The notes under the pieces were generated by a model, which was not told the DNA's origin, ran no database searches, and saw only the letters and a list, made by a program, of their open reading frames with translations. Position numbers and translations under genes: made by a program. A DNA stretch of 64,000 bases from Gadus chalcogrammus (Eukaryota; Chordata; Actinopteri; Gadiformes; Gadidae): contig NC_079425.1 of NCBI RefSeq assembly GCF_026213295.1, positions 16,081,957-16,145,956 of the forward strand, written 5' to 3'. This document shows positions 26,201 to 35,202 of this stretch, one piece after another; positions within the stretch are counted from its first letter, which is position 1, and every line of letters begins with the position of its first letter.

Positions 26201-29200
26201 TTTTTCGATTAATCAACTAATTTAGCGATTAATTTAGACACCAGCTCTCAAGACAAGAGGACCAGCTGCTAGAACTCAGGAATGAATGAGGCCTGAAAAC
26301 CTCCTTCTATTCAACACCACTGACATCCTTCTGGATCACAGCATCGACATATACACTGAGATCAGTACCCTTGCACTGAAGACCCTACTCCTGTTCCCGA
26401 ACTCATATCTGTGTGAGGCAGGTTGTGAGGAATACCCTGCGCATCTCATTTTCAACCATCATGCAGTAGGATGTTCTTGTGGCTGCCAAGCAATGCCAGG
26501 GGACTCGATAGACTGATAGACTGTTGGTTGATTTTCATTTATATTTTTAAGATGCCCTTATTTGTTTTATCATTTCCTGGAACTTGCGTGCATTGCTTTG
26601 AATGCATATATGTTTTAATGGAAGCCCAGGAAGAACAGCTTGTCTTAATAAATATAAATATTGAGTTATAACAATAAACAGTTAATGCTCACATTCAAAC
26701 ATTTGTTATTGGTCGTCTGGTCTGGTATTCTTTGGTGTGGTTTGGTCTTAGATTTATAAAGCTCAATCTCGAATTGTATACTTTTGAAAATAATGGGCTG
26801 AAATCTGATTTGCTATATTAGTTCTGAAATTGTCTGACTGTTAAAAATGGTTCTTACTGGAGTTGCTGTTGAAATAATTGTAATTTTAGTGGTTCTGGCA
26901 GGAATTAAAAGTTGAAATGGGCTGGTATTTTCATACAATTTGCCATTACTGCCACCTGCTGTCCAGAAAGTAAGTGCTGTGCGAGTTTCTTTTGAAATAT
27001 GCTTATTTGTATTGGAAAAGGGAAACATTGTGAATTGTTCTGAAAGTTTAAATATTGGTTTATATATTAAATTCATAAAAAAAATGCCTTTGTTGCCACC
27101 TATTTCATAATATGCACCCAAACCACTGTAAATTAAGCACTATTAATGCACTGTCTTGGCACTACTTTTGTGTTTATTTAAGTCTCAGGTCACTTTTCTT
27201 ATGATTCACTTATACATTGTATTATTTTATATTATTGCATTGTTTAAGGGAGCCTGAGACTCAAGCATTTCATTGCCGTTGCTTTAATTGTAAATCTTGA
27301 AAAACAGCCACATCCTTTGTTTAACAATGATGCATCTTAAGATTAAGGCATTCAAATTGACTAACGGTCCTCCAATTATTTTTATGAATTTGCCGGTCCT
27401 TGGAACGAAAAAGGTTTGGAACCCCGTTTGTACATGACTTCAATCTCGGCAGTTAGTGCACTAACAATTGTCTGCAGCTAGCAAACATGCTTGTGCCCGC
27501 CACATGCAAACGATCGGGAAACATAGCTTCGTTGACATTACGGAGTTGCAGGAGTGGGAGTTAGTGCACTAGTGCAGTATGTGTCACACTGAAACCGGAC
27601 TTCGATTACCCAGATGTGAATCTAGAACAATATTGGGTAAAGGTAAGGCGTTTGCCGGTGGCTTGTTAGAGCTTTTTTCAGTTTTTCTGACTTCCTATGA
27701 GACATCAATGCTTTTATACCCAAAGTTCCTTATTTGAGAGTTTTCTTGCACAAGGTCCAGCTCTGTTCCAGAGTCAGATCTTGTTGAAGTTGCATTTCAC
27801 CATAGTAGATGAAATTAACGTTAACAGAATCAAGTAGCTATTTTTTGACGAGAGGAGACGCCATTAGCCCTCCGACACACTAGTTGGGTGTGCTCCGATC
27901 AATTCTAACCAGGTTGCACAGTTTGCATAAGTAGTTCTGTAAATTCTCGCTGTGTGTGTGTGTGATACAATTGTGATTCTTAATGTTCTCACTGTGTGTG
28001 TTTGTAGGTGCGGTACGGTTAGGTGCGGAACAGTTAGGGACGGCACACATTTCCACCGCGGACAGTACCCTTATGGTAGGGTGGGTTTAATCTGGATGGC
28101 GATAGCCGCAGCAGATACGGAAGCATTGCGTATCTGCATTTTCTTCAATAAACTATGCTTTTTCTTCAATAAACTATGCTTTTGCCGTTGTCCAGAAATG
28201 TGTATGTTGTTTTTTATCCCCGTCACACGGAAGATATGCTTCGGTCGACCAATCAGCAGACGGCGTGTGTAGCTCAAACTTTTCGGCACCCTTTCGGACC
28301 TGCTTGATTCTCCAACGGAGGAGTACGAAAAATAGGTATGGCTAAGGGTGGCACATGCCGCCTTTTATGCCGCCATATACCTTTTATGCCGTTGAAACTG
28401 AGCTGCAACACACACACCTAACATCAGGAAAGTAACACTTACCCCTGGCAGGATCTTCATGTTGTGTAGTGCATTTTGTGCTTCCAAGGCAGATTTGCGT
28501 GTGTAATATGTTATGAAACAGCACCCTGTGGTGGACGGGATAGAGTAGAGGGGTTATAGCTCTGCATTTTCAAACACAAAAAATATCCTTAAAATATATA
28601 TCCCTGCTTGGCTGCATGCCTTTAGCCGAAGAATCTATGCAATACCTCTGCATACATTTTTAGCATGCCAAAATGTTCAACTGCTAACTGTGGGGTGTTA
28701 AGGCCATGCTCTACAGTTGATCAACACAGGGTTGTGACTATAACTCTTAATTTATTGTTTGTCATGGTTTGGGGGCTTTGGTATTGCAGAGACATACATA
28801 CTTGATGCATTAGGACCCCACCTATCTGATAATCCATCTCTTCTCCTGAACGAAAGGCTTGGAGACGCTAACAAGCATTCACCTTTGCTCTGTGGGGGGT
28901 TCTGGCTGCGGTCTCGGAGAACATTGATCTCGTACACAGCTCCGTAGGACTCAAACAGCTCCCGGAGCTGGTCCTCGGACCAGGAACGTGGAATTTGGCC
29001 CACAAACATCTTGATGGCGTCCATGTCTGGCTGGTCCGGATTGTCCAAGGACCCATTCATCTTTTTTCCACTGCAAGACAGAGGAACAAGGGAGTTGAGA
29101 ATTGTTGCTTTTTGGTCAGAGGGGGACTTGCCACAAATCTACAAACTGCAGAATTCAGGCAGAAATATAACATGGAATACATCAACAAATGCGTCACAGA

Positions 29201-29973
29201 ATATGGCCATATTTGGGATTTTACAATTTGTATTTATTGATGTTATTGATCAACCCAAACAACATTTTCTCTGAAAAAGTAAACATTAAGTATTACATTA
29301 TGGGCACATAAGTTCTTGAACAACCAATAAGAATGGCCATAGTCCATGTCCAAAGGCAATCCACACTTGATTCAGAGATATCTCTATTTAACATCACACT
29401 TAAGACACATAATTATTAATCATACAAGGCAGAGCTCATTCAGCCAACTTGAAGGCAAAATACCAAGTGGGCCATATGGGGAGCATTTTGGATCAAGAAG
29501 ATGAATGCGACTTGAGTCATTTTCAGTCAGTTATCAGTACTTGTCAGCCATGTTGTAGCACATCAAGAGAAAGCAGAAATTAAATGATCAAGCCTCCAGA
29601 TGAACGCAAAAGCTTTCTTGATGCAATGTCCGACCACCAACACCCTAGCTACAGCCCAGCCTTTTTTTGACAGTCAGACAGAGTAGACCAAGTAAGTCAT
29701 CCAATAAATGAAAGTACGCAAATACAAGTTCTATAGAATTGTTAACTGTACCAAAATTGTAATAGAAACTTTACTCATATAATGTATAACGGGTCCGGCA
29801 CTAAGGTGTAAATATACATTAACACTAATCCACAGAGCAGACCAAAGGGTCCAAAAGGTTGCACATTTCAACAACAACAATTTCCATTGAAACGGCACTT
29901 ACACAGGACTGGAATTCAAAGAGCAATGATCCACCATCATCTCAGGTAGAAAGTCCAACTTAAAAGAAGCCAT
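7120..29973 (-). CDS. celf1: celf1, CUGBP Elav-like family member 1 (13 coding exons)
   Basis: RNA-binding protein that binds GU-rich elements and regulates alternative splicing, translation and mRNA decay in nucleus and cytoplasm (established for the family). The coding exons, 5' to 3', are 29973-29903, 29070-28883, 28525-28443, 18195-18147, 17791-17657, 17100-17021, 14504-14343, 13871-13814, 9534-9406, 8836-8723, 8431-8246, 7523-7380 and 7247-7120. All junctions are GT-AG and in phase; the total is 1527 nt, 508 residues. RRM1 is near residues 43-126 (RNP2 [12 protein letters not shown]1 around [10 protein letters not shown]). RRM2 is near 135-215 ([19 protein letters not shown]). RRM3 is near 423-501 ([17 protein letters not shown]). 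A divergent Ala/Ser/Gln/Met-rich linker separates RRM2 and RRM3. The protein ends in [10 protein letters not shown], the conserved family end. A second possible start is Met28 ([10 protein letters not shown], codon at 29060), giving 481 residues. The YEINVLRD and linker sequences favour CELF1 over CELF2. Confidence 0.97.
7380..7523 (-). CDS. celf1: celf1 exon 12 (RRM3)
   Basis: A 144-nt exon encoding [20 protein letters not shown] through [13 protein letters not shown], with RNP2 and most of RRM3. The acceptor CGTCGATAG has an unusually poor pyrimidine tract. The donor is GTTAGTG. Confidence 0.96.
8246..8431 (-). CDS. celf1: celf1 exon 11 (linker)
   Basis: A 186-nt exon encoding [20 protein letters not shown] through [18 protein letters not shown] to AAGSQKE. 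The acceptor is ACTTTAG and the donor GTATAGG. Confidence 0.96.
8723..8836 (-). CDS. celf1: celf1 exon 10 (linker; tandem NAGNAG acceptor)
   Basis: A 114-nt exon encoding [20 protein letters not shown] then [17 protein letters not shown]. The acceptor reads CCAGCAG, so splicing may also begin three bases earlier, at 8839, and add one Ala. The donor is GTGCGGA. Confidence 0.92.
8855..9262. repeat. G-rich minisatellite in celf1 intron 9
   Basis: Irregular repeats of GGGAGTGAGGGGATGGTGAG type over about 400 bp, strongly G-rich on the plus strand. celf1 is transcribed from the minus strand, so the RNA is C-rich and the template DNA strand G-rich. Confidence 0.9.
9406..9534 (-). CDS. celf1: celf1 exon 9 (polyalanine linker)
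   Basis: A 129-nt exon encoding [20 protein letters not shown] then [20 protein letters not shown] and SS. It contains a run of six alanines. The acceptor is CTCCTTAG and the donor GTACACA. Confidence 0.95.
10540..11050. repeat. Unclassified interspersed repeat, copy 1
   Basis: Shares CTTTTCAAGCGAATCACTGG, CTGACGGACATTATGG and the palindromic AGGTATCCACAGA / TCTGTGAATACCT with the sequence at 18570-18945. No coding capacity is seen. Confidence 0.6.
11256..11410. repeat. Imperfect (AGT)n trinucleotide repeat
   Basis: GTAGTAGTAG units interrupted by GCTGAAG, about 155 bp, in celf1 intron 8. Confidence 0.9.
12458..13180. mobile_element. PIF/Harbinger-type non-autonomous transposon
   Basis: Perfect 28-bp terminal inverted repeats start TGCCGCTTTTCCACCGACAG. 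The element is flanked by TTA direct repeats at 12455-12457 and 13181-13183, the target duplication of the PIF/Harbinger superfamily. It is 723 bp with no intact transposase and lies in celf1 intron 8. The flanks look like an older repeat with CACGATTCGATACACGATAT. Confidence 0.85.
13814..13871 (-). CDS. celf1: celf1 exon 8 (linker)
   Basis: A 58-nt linker exon encoding [19 protein letters not shown]. The acceptor is TACTTACAG and the donor GTATGTT. It matches the zebrafish linker closely. Confidence 0.93.
14343..14504 (-). CDS. celf1: celf1 exon 7 (end of RRM2, start of linker)
   Basis: A 162-nt exon of 54 whole codons, from [20 protein letters not shown] through the Gln-rich [10 protein letters not shown] stretch to SLGPQYLA. 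The acceptor is CTATTAG and the donor GTGAGTT. Confidence 0.96.
15093..16855. mobile_element. hAT-like element with exact 8-bp target duplication
   Basis: Ends are CAGGGCTGGGCAA on the left and TTTGCCCAGGCCCA on the right. Both sides are flanked by CTTGCAAC (15085-15092 and 16856-16863). An 8-bp duplication is typical of hAT. The interior is rich in TTAATCGCGATTAA sequence. A partial copy lies at 41125-41400. It sits in celf1 intron 6 and is interrupted by the element at 15291-16580. Confidence 0.8.
15291..16580. mobile_element. DNA transposon nested in the hAT-like element
   Basis: Aligning the host element with its copy near 41338 shows a 1290-bp insertion. It is flanked by TCA on both sides (15288-15290 and 16581-16583). 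The imperfect inverted ends read GTGCGCTTACATG...ATCGGAT and, reversed, GTGTGTTTGCATG...ATCGGAT. The 3-bp duplication suggests a Harbinger-related family. A segment near 15765-15805 recurs inverted near 31045-31085. Confidence 0.7.
17021..17100 (-). CDS. celf1: celf1 exon 6 (RRM2, RNP1)
   Basis: An 80-nt exon encoding [20 protein letters not shown] then QSQTME. It carries RNP1 of RRM2. The acceptor is CCCTACAG and the donor GTGAGAA. Confidence 0.96.
17657..17791 (-). CDS. celf1: celf1 exon 5 (RRM2)
   Basis: A 135-nt exon encoding [16 protein letters not shown] through GPDGLSRG, with RNP2 of RRM2. The acceptor is TCATTTCAG and the donor GTGAGGC. Confidence 0.97.
18147..18195 (-). CDS. celf1: celf1 exon 4 (RRM1-RRM2 junction)
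   Basis: A 49-nt exon encoding [16 protein letters not shown]. It lies between an acceptor CTTGTCCAG and donor GTGAGAG and is separated from exon 3 by a 10.2-kb repeat-filled intron. Confidence 0.96.
18570..18945. repeat. Unclassified interspersed repeat, copy 2
   Basis: Second copy of the family at 10540-11050, in celf1 intron 3. It has AGGTATCCACAGA / TCTGTGAATACCT at 18855-18883 and TTTCAAGCGAATCACGGGTG. Confidence 0.6.
19270..19500 (+). mobile_element. hAT transposase N-terminal fragment (BED finger-like)
   Basis: Two reading frames contain [19 protein letters not shown], like the start of a BED zinc finger in ZBED-type hAT transposases, preceded by about 200 bp of AATCGATACGATT-type repeat. 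Only the N-terminus survives. Confidence 0.5.
19600..19731. repeat. (CA/CATA)n and (TA)n microsatellite
   Basis: Compound CACATA, CATACATA and TATATA repeats. Read in celf1 pre-mRNA this is a UG/UA-rich stretch. Confidence 0.9.
19732..20175. mobile_element. TIR element of the ATCGCGATTAATCGC family
   Basis: Inverted ends TAGAGCTGTCA and TGACAGCTCTA bound a 444-bp element. It is flanked by TA repeats on both sides, so the target duplication cannot be read. A truncated, diverged copy begins near 20219. Confidence 0.7.
20176..20210. repeat. (TA)n microsatellite
   Basis: About 17 TA units between two copies of the same TIR family. Confidence 0.9.
20623..21540 (+). mobile_element. hAT transposase pseudogene, GTF2IRD2-like family
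   Basis: Frameshifted protein similarity: [20 protein letters not shown] and [15 protein letters not shown], then [11 protein letters not shown], then [20 protein letters not shown] and [20 protein letters not shown]. It ends with a dimerisation region containing [18 protein letters not shown]. Several stops are present. It matches the hAT-derived family that gave rise to GTF2IRD2 and ZBED genes. It lies in celf1 intron 3, in the opposite orientation to celf1. Confidence 0.8.
22315..22890 (+). mobile_element. hAT (ZBED/FAM200-like) fragment, copy A
   Basis: Nucleotide similarity to the full copy at 59851-61141, for example GAACCCATGAAACCATAGCATCTC and GATCCAGACATTGCAGGAATG-like stretches. 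It is broken by stops in all frames. Confidence 0.65.
23589..24520 (+). mobile_element. Truncated LINE reverse transcriptase with in-frame tandem repeat
   Basis: Encodes [35 protein letters not shown] (catalytic YADD) and [15 protein letters not shown], then [14 protein letters not shown]. These are conserved blocks of L2-like LINE reverse transcriptase. It is 5' truncated and frameshifted. Three 102-bp repeats lie directly upstream. A Harbinger MITE end begins at 24530. Confidence 0.75.
23704..23999 (+). repeat. Three 102-bp tandem repeats (34 codons each)
   Basis: Copies start at 23704, 23806 and 23908. Each reads [18 protein letters not shown], and a spacer containing EASCACVG links successive copies. 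The exact 102-bp period keeps one frame open except for a stop after copy 2. Confidence 0.85.
24530..24790. mobile_element. Harbinger-type MITE, left half
   Basis: Starts TGGCGCATTTCCACCGGAGG after TAA and shares the internal GTTTCCACCGCCGACAGTACC and GGCCGGATGTCGATCGCCGC blocks with the element at 49907-50442. The right end is missing. Confidence 0.7.
25087..25930 (-). mobile_element. hAT (ZBED/FAM200-like) fragment, copy B
   Basis: Inverted copy of the family at 59851-61141. The minus strand contains the same CTGTGTTCGCAGAGGCAGGCG-like block (near 25270-25300) and the TTCTTAATGTTCTCATTTG end. It contains a 24-base poly-A (25159-25182). Confidence 0.65.
26145..26520 (+). mobile_element. hAT dimerisation-domain fragment
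   Basis: Encodes [20 protein letters not shown] followed by AGCEEYP, resembling the C-terminal dimerisation region of hAT transposases. It is preceded by TTTTTCGATTAACAATTAAT-type repeat. Confidence 0.5.
26700..27850. other. celf1 intron 3, no recognised feature
   Basis: AT-rich sequence with no supported exon or recognised repeat. Confidence 0.5.
27990..28360. mobile_element. Harbinger-type MITE, diverged copy
   Basis: Shares TTTCCACCGCGGACAGTACC, ACCAATCAGCAGACGGCGTG and GGTATGGCTAAG blocks with the copies at 24530 and 49907. It also contains a duplicated CTTCAATAAACTATGCTTTT at 28143-28182. It lies 80 bp from celf1 exon 3. Confidence 0.6.
28443..28525 (-). CDS. celf1: celf1 exon 3 (RRM1, RNP1)
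   Basis: An 83-nt exon between CCACCACAG and GTAAGTG. It encodes [20 protein letters not shown] then HNMKILPG, completing RNP1 of RRM1. Its length equals the corresponding vertebrate CELF exon. Confidence 0.96.
28883..29070 (-). CDS. celf1: celf1 exon 2 (alternative start Met28, first half of RRM1)
   Basis: The acceptor is TCTTGCAG at 29071-29073 and the donor GTGAATG. The exon contains the [12 protein letters not shown] start used by short isoforms, then RNP2 of RRM1 ([13 protein letters not shown]). It ends at PPQSK plus the first base of a Gly codon. This is the most conserved part of the gene in the window. Confidence 0.97.
29100..29890. other. celf1 intron 1, no recognised feature
   Basis: Unique-looking sequence between exons 1b and 2. 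No repeat or further exon identified. Confidence 0.5.
29903..29973 (-). CDS. celf1: celf1 exon 1b, first coding exon (MASFKLDF isoform)
   Basis: The exon encodes [20 protein letters not shown] followed by SSP and a split Val codon. This matches the known alternative CELF1 N-terminus that begins [13 protein letters not shown] in mammals. The donor is GTAAGT at 29902-29897. It ends in phase 2 and joins exon 2 to read NSSPVGKKMNGS. The transcribed exon continues upstream as 5'UTR for an unknown distance. Confidence 0.9.
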
Positions 29974-29979
29974 GGTTGT

Positions 29980-31960
29980 CCGGTAATCTTACTCTCTTTA
30001 CCTCTTTAATTAACATATATTAATACTTTGTTGTTGAAAAGACGAGCACCACCACACCGTTTTCCTATAAAACACCCGATCGTACACTGGATCCAGACAG
30101 GGGTATTTCCATCAGCAAAAGACAGAAAAACTATGCTCTGTAACACATAGCAAACACCTGTTCCTTTTGGGCCCAAATCTACAGAAGTTTTCAATTGGTA
30201 AAAAATAAACAAACAAAAAGAAAAGAATTTCACAGACACAAAGTGGGGCAAAACGTCGAACAGTGTAGAAAAAAAAAGCATGAGGACAGAGTGACTGAGG
30301 CCAAAAGAGGGATGAGCCAGGCGAGCAACAGGGAGGGATGCATGGGATCAGAGCACCCACACAGGGAGTGGTGGCAGCTCAGGGGGGTTGGGCCCCACAA
30401 TAGAAGTGCTGATGACCGGGGGATCTTTGTGAGCATTTCTCCTAGGCTAGCAGATCTGCCTGCAGTGTCAGATAAACGGGATGTCAGATTGATGGTGATA
30501 AGGCCCAGTGGACAGTGGGAATGAATTGCTCTTTGCAGCCAGCAGGTAATCCCTGGACTAATCAGACAGGGAATAGACAATAGGTTCCGGCCTGATGGGG
30601 TTGGGAGGCAGGGCGCTTTCTCTGTTGTTCTAGTTCTAGTGGTTAGTGTATGAGTGTGAGTGTGTGTGAAAAGACAGAATAAGAGGGGGAGGATCAGTGT
30701 AATATGATAACACTGCAGCCTTTGTGTATTTGCAACACATTCATACAAGCACTTATTAGAAACCAGATGCTTTGCTTGACACGATAACATGGAGAAGGGC
30801 GGTACCTGCCTGTACTACATTTGAGTAGGGCTGGGTTTAATATCTATATTAATTTGAATGTTCCAATATCAATTAATAAAATCCCATGATCAATCTTTTA
30901 ATATAGACGTAAAATAGTCGTCACACCAAAAACGAAGGCGCTGCGCAAATACATATAAAGTCAATACCAAGACGCAAATAGATGTGAATCATGGGAATGG
31001 AAAAATGGCGCGGCGTGAACGACCTGGTTCACACGGTTTTCGCGTGATTCTCCGACATCTCTGGTACTTCCACAACAAGAAAAGACTTGCAATGGGGGAG
31101 CCGCTTCTCCTCTTCCTCCTCTGATATTCTTGAAAACACTGGGTTGACTTGTGTCATGTCCTTTCATTGTTACAGAACTTTCTTCTTCTGTAATAAGATA
31201 TAATGTAAGCCTGATTCTTAATGTAAACAATATCTTCAATAACGCACCAGGTTTGAGCGTTCCTTGTACAATTTACAGCATTAGTTCTATGAGAATCTAT
31301 TTCATATTAAATAAAAACGCAAATGCTAAATGCTTAATGCAACTGAAATATCCCTATCTTTGATATTGAATCGAATCGTATCATTCAGGATGACTGCTTG
31401 ACTGGTTCTGTATCTCAGTCAAGTGTTTAAGAGAGAGCATGTTCCCCAATCTACAGCCAAGTCATTGATAACGATTCAACAACTTTCATATAATAGATCA
31501 ATCATAGTGCAATAACCCCAGAGCAGTTGTTATAATAGTGAACAATGAACAGATAACTGCCACCAGTGGAAGTATAGAACCCTGGCAACACTCCCGTCCC
31601 AACCATTATTTTCCTTTCACAACAATCCCACAGGTGTTATCTTTCTTCTGATATCAAGATATGCCTACTAAAACCCTTGTAGTTTTAGTTGTCGTATATA
31701 TATGCATACACTATAGAGCGAAAAAAATACCTTGTCCACTGCTAGAGATTGATTGCATTCAAGATTTTGTGTCTTTAAAGCTGATTTGAAGACAATAAAA
31801 TATCAAAAGGAATTGGCTTGGCTGCTGGGAAATGTGAGAAATGTATCACATCTCAGCACAGGTTCTATTTACTCTCTGGGTTGAGAGGAATACCTGAGGA
31901 CTGTCAATCTATCACAATGGGATCCTGCAAACAACATGACATGTACCAACAAGGAGTAGC
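29980..31960. other. celf1 region upstream of exon 1b
   Basis: Mostly unique sequence and presumably the 5'UTR or promoter of the exon 1b isoform, but no core promoter motif could be assigned. Positions 30825-31380 carry a diverged TIR-type repeat, with TATTGAATCGAATCGTATCA at the right end and a segment shared inverted with 15765-15805. Confidence 0.4.
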
Positions 31961-31963
31961 TTG

Positions 31964-32203
31964 GTCGGCTTAGCTCAGGAGGAGAAGCAGTTGTCTTGTA
32001 ACTGAAAGGTTGCTAGTTCGATCCCCAGCTCCCCAGAGTGTTGATGTGTCCCTGAGCAAGACACTTAACCCTAACTGCTCCTGACGAGCTGGCTGTCGCC
32101 TTGCATGGTTGACTCTGCCGTCGGTGTGTCAATGTGTGTATTAACCGATGTAAGTCGCTTTGGATAAAAGCGTCTGCTAAATGCCCTAATTGTAATTGTA
32201 ATT
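31964..32203 (+). mobile_element. tRNA-derived SINE, full length
   Basis: A tRNA-like head has an A box (TAGCTCAGGAGG) and a B box (AGTTCGATCCC). The body contains GTAAGTCGCTTTGGATAAAA then GCGTCTGCTAAATGCC, a teleost SINE 3' module. The end is (AATTGT)n. It lies between celf1 exons 1a and 1b, opposite to celf1. Confidence 0.88.
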
Positions 32204-32270
32204 GAGTAGGATAGGGGGATCAATTAGGCGAGATTAGAGTAGGTAGGCAGTATATGGGGTTGGTCCTTAC

Positions 32271-32374
32271 CCCCCCATGTTTGCAGCCTCTGGGGCAAGA
32301 ATGGAGTGCTCAGGCTGTGCTTGCCCAGGCTGCTCCGGAGACAGGTACAAGGTTTCATGGTCCAGGCTGTCCAT
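32271..32374 (-). CDS. celf1: celf1 exon 1a, candidate alternative first coding exon
   Basis: Reads MDSLDHETLYLSPEQPGQAQ then PEHSILAPEAANMG, followed by GTAAGG at 32270-32265. It ends in phase 2, the same phase as exon 1b, so it would splice in frame into exon 2 as NMGGGKKMNGS. The exon may extend upstream to an acceptor near 32385-32391, which follows a GU repeat (TGTGTGTGTTTTAG). If so, a further 5' exon lies upstream. The open frame, phase match and protein-like composition support it. Conservation was not checked. Confidence 0.6.
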
Positions 32375-32401
32375 CCAGGTCCTTTCACTAACACTACTAA
32401 A

Positions 32402-32415
32402 ACACACACACACAC
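32402..32415. promoter_or_regulatory. GU repeat next to the celf1 exon 1a acceptor
   Basis: (CA)7 on the plus strand, read as (UG)7 in celf1 RNA, immediately followed by TTTTAG. GU repeats are the known binding sequence of CELF1 itself. Confidence 0.4.
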
Positions 32416-32519
32416 AAATAAGTAGATGCAGACTATGACAATGTGAATATCAAACCACTGACAAGATGGTAACATCACCGGTTTCCTTAAAAGTTGTAAT
32501 TTTAAATCAAGCAATCCAA

Positions 32520-35150
32520 CAGAAGATGACTGAATACATCACAAACTAACATTTAGAACAGATACTGGTCAATCTACCTAACCTAGCTGCATAACACTGA
32601 GTAAAGGGTAGATTGAGTACATATTGTACTAAGGAAATAAACAATAAGTAGTGACAAAAGAACAGTGACAAATGTTTAATTTAATATTCCATCCTATAGA
32701 ACCGTGCTGCCTTTTGTGGTCCCCCTGGAATAAAGAAGAATAAAGTAAAGAAATGCAAATTTACTTTCTGGTTTACTCTGAGTCTGTACTCTGGATTACT
32801 CTGGAGGATAGAGAACATGTCCAGAGGTAATTGCTGAAAAATAGCACTAATTAAAGGGTTCCAAAGCATCATCTCTGCAGCTTCCGCCCTAACAACATGC
32901 TCTCTTGTTCCATAATTGAACCTGAGCGCCTTTAATTCGGTCTCTGAAAATGCTTGACACATTATATACACAACTAGAGAACCCGATTAACAAACTGTTG
33001 CTTCCACCACTGATCAATATTGGCTTCAGACAATATTCAGAAGAAACTCATTCCTCGAATTATCTGTTAACAAATTATAATGCAGCTCATTTGCATAAGG
33101 GCCAAATTGTGTTCTGCTCAATTTATTGAGTTTAATGAGCGTGCACATTTTTTGGAATCATCTGATTCTTACAGATAATGCTTCATGCACTTTACAACAC
33201 ATCCTCAGAATAATAATGCATGTGTGCTTGTGTATCTTAAAGGCTGGAAAATAAAGGTTGGTTGGATCATAGACTGTATTTGCCAATTGGGCTAGGCCTA
33301 CCTCTTCATCCTGACAAAGTGCACAAATCAAGTGGGACGCTCTCTCTCAACTTTTAGATCGATGGAAATAAAATGAGCTAAATGACAAGTCAACTGTCAG
33401 TCTCAAAGGGCCTCACCGCATTTAAAACCCTGAACTCTTAAGCATGGAAAAACATTGTCTCACTCCCATTCCAATTGACAACTTACAAGGAGGCACTTAG
33501 AATAGGTAAGTATTTTAACCAACTGTGTGACTCCTCTCGTGTTTTAAGGGATAACATTTATGGGAGCAATTCATGTTTTCAAATGATACAATGCAAGTGT
33601 TTTATTCATGTGTTAAGCATAGCAATAGAATAGCCCAAACAAACGTAAAAGACAGTTATTAGGAGGCCAAGTAATAGTTGAAAAATAGTGCCACTGTAAA
33701 TGCTGTAGAAGCTTTGGTAAGAAAACTGCATTACTAAATAAACTGCCTCTGATAGCCTTGCCACAATACAAGCAGCAGTTACACCTAGGGCTAGTATCTG
33801 CCAGTTCCATCCTAGCTTCTGACTTTAGCATGCCAATTGTTAGCAGACGTTACTCACAAGTCTTATTTAGGGCTTCTTACATGACAACAGCTAGCACACG
33901 TTATTCTCATTTCTCCCACAAGGATGTATTATAAAGAACTGTCTCGCATAGGGCTTCTTATGTTAGCATTCTAAAATATAGCTGACGCTTCCCCAAGTCT
34001 CACATAGGACTTATCATGTCTGCTAACTGTTAGCCGACGTTTCTCAAAAGTCTCAAGTGACGCATGTTATTCTTTGCCAAAACACGAACAATTTCCTTCC
34101 TCCCCTATTTTATTGTTGTAATACGAACAGAGTCCGTTTGCTAGCTAGGATGTTTGAAAAAGGTTAAAATGTTTAACCAAGAGTTCGAGTTTTCTAGCAA
34201 TGTAGCCACTAATGTAGCCATCAGCTCGAATAACATTAGCTCACCAACTTACCTGTGCCTTCCTAACGTTATGGCAGATGTGTTGCTTAAGAAAGTAAAC
34301 AAAGGTTGGTGTTTACAAAAAAATTATGCGTTAAGACGTATTTTTTAATTATAAGCCACTGTGGTAACAAATATTTGTCCCCAACATTTACTAAGACTTG
34401 GAGTTCGCAAGCGACCGGGGAAGGGGAGTGTGTGTAAAATGGCAGTCTTTCCCTGCTCCGTACCATCTGATGGTGAGACAGGGCAAGTGTGTGTGCATAA
34501 TAAAAAGCAATACATTAGTAAAACAGATCATATGCATGTAAAAGTCCTAAAGCCCCTATTCAATATTTGGGTTCCGGGTTGGGTTCGTGCAACACCGTAC
34601 TAGTAGTTTACTTTGAGCGTAAGCATTGGTTCTCCATATATTTAAGTGGTACAGTCCATAAAAGAGCGAAAATGCAAAAATGGATTTTAGCCTATCATGT
34701 ATGGAAAGACATTATTCAATAACAAATGTAGGCTAGATATTCCATACCTTAAACATGTGCATACGAAGTCAATGTTTTTTTTCAGTCAGCAACCATGCAG
34801 AGTGAAAATGTAATCCCTAAATGTTTTTAACCGCGGTGATTTTAATTCGATAGTTTATTTTCGACTTTATTTCACACGTCGATGGTATCACAAATAAACG
34901 GCATACAGTGTCTAGCTGTGAAGATCTTATACAGCGGATGTTTAAACACCATGACATCACGATCGCGTAGCCAAGATTCTTTGATTTCTGTAGCGCAGTC
35001 AGTGCCAAGCGCTTGTTAAATTGTGTTAATCAAAGTACAATTTTGGCTTGATCTGACTCTTGATTGTGTAACCAAGTGTTTGACTGTCGCCTTTACTTTT
35101 GTATTGTAAAAACAAAGAAAGAATCGGATAACTCCATTCACGGAACGGAA
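32520..35150. other. Intergenic region upstream of celf1
   Basis: AT-rich, with short open frames lacking domains. No supported exon or recognised repeat. It may hold the celf1 promoter. Confidence 0.4.
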
Positions 35151-35202
35151 CGATTCACTTTATTTCAGCGCTAACAACATAGAACCAAATCCGCGGACAC
35201 TG

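Noticed and set aside
30230..30790. 186-codon minus-strand open frame
   Set aside because: No domain, low-complexity His-Thr stretch, and it lies upstream of celf1 exon 1b without splice support.
31964..32040. Apparent tRNA gene with A and B boxes
   Set aside because: The head continues into a SINE body and tail, the cloverleaf is imperfect, and a second copy exists at 42752-42908.
34154..34603. Short open frames between celf1 and dhodh
   Set aside because: No domains, no splice-site support and random-looking composition.
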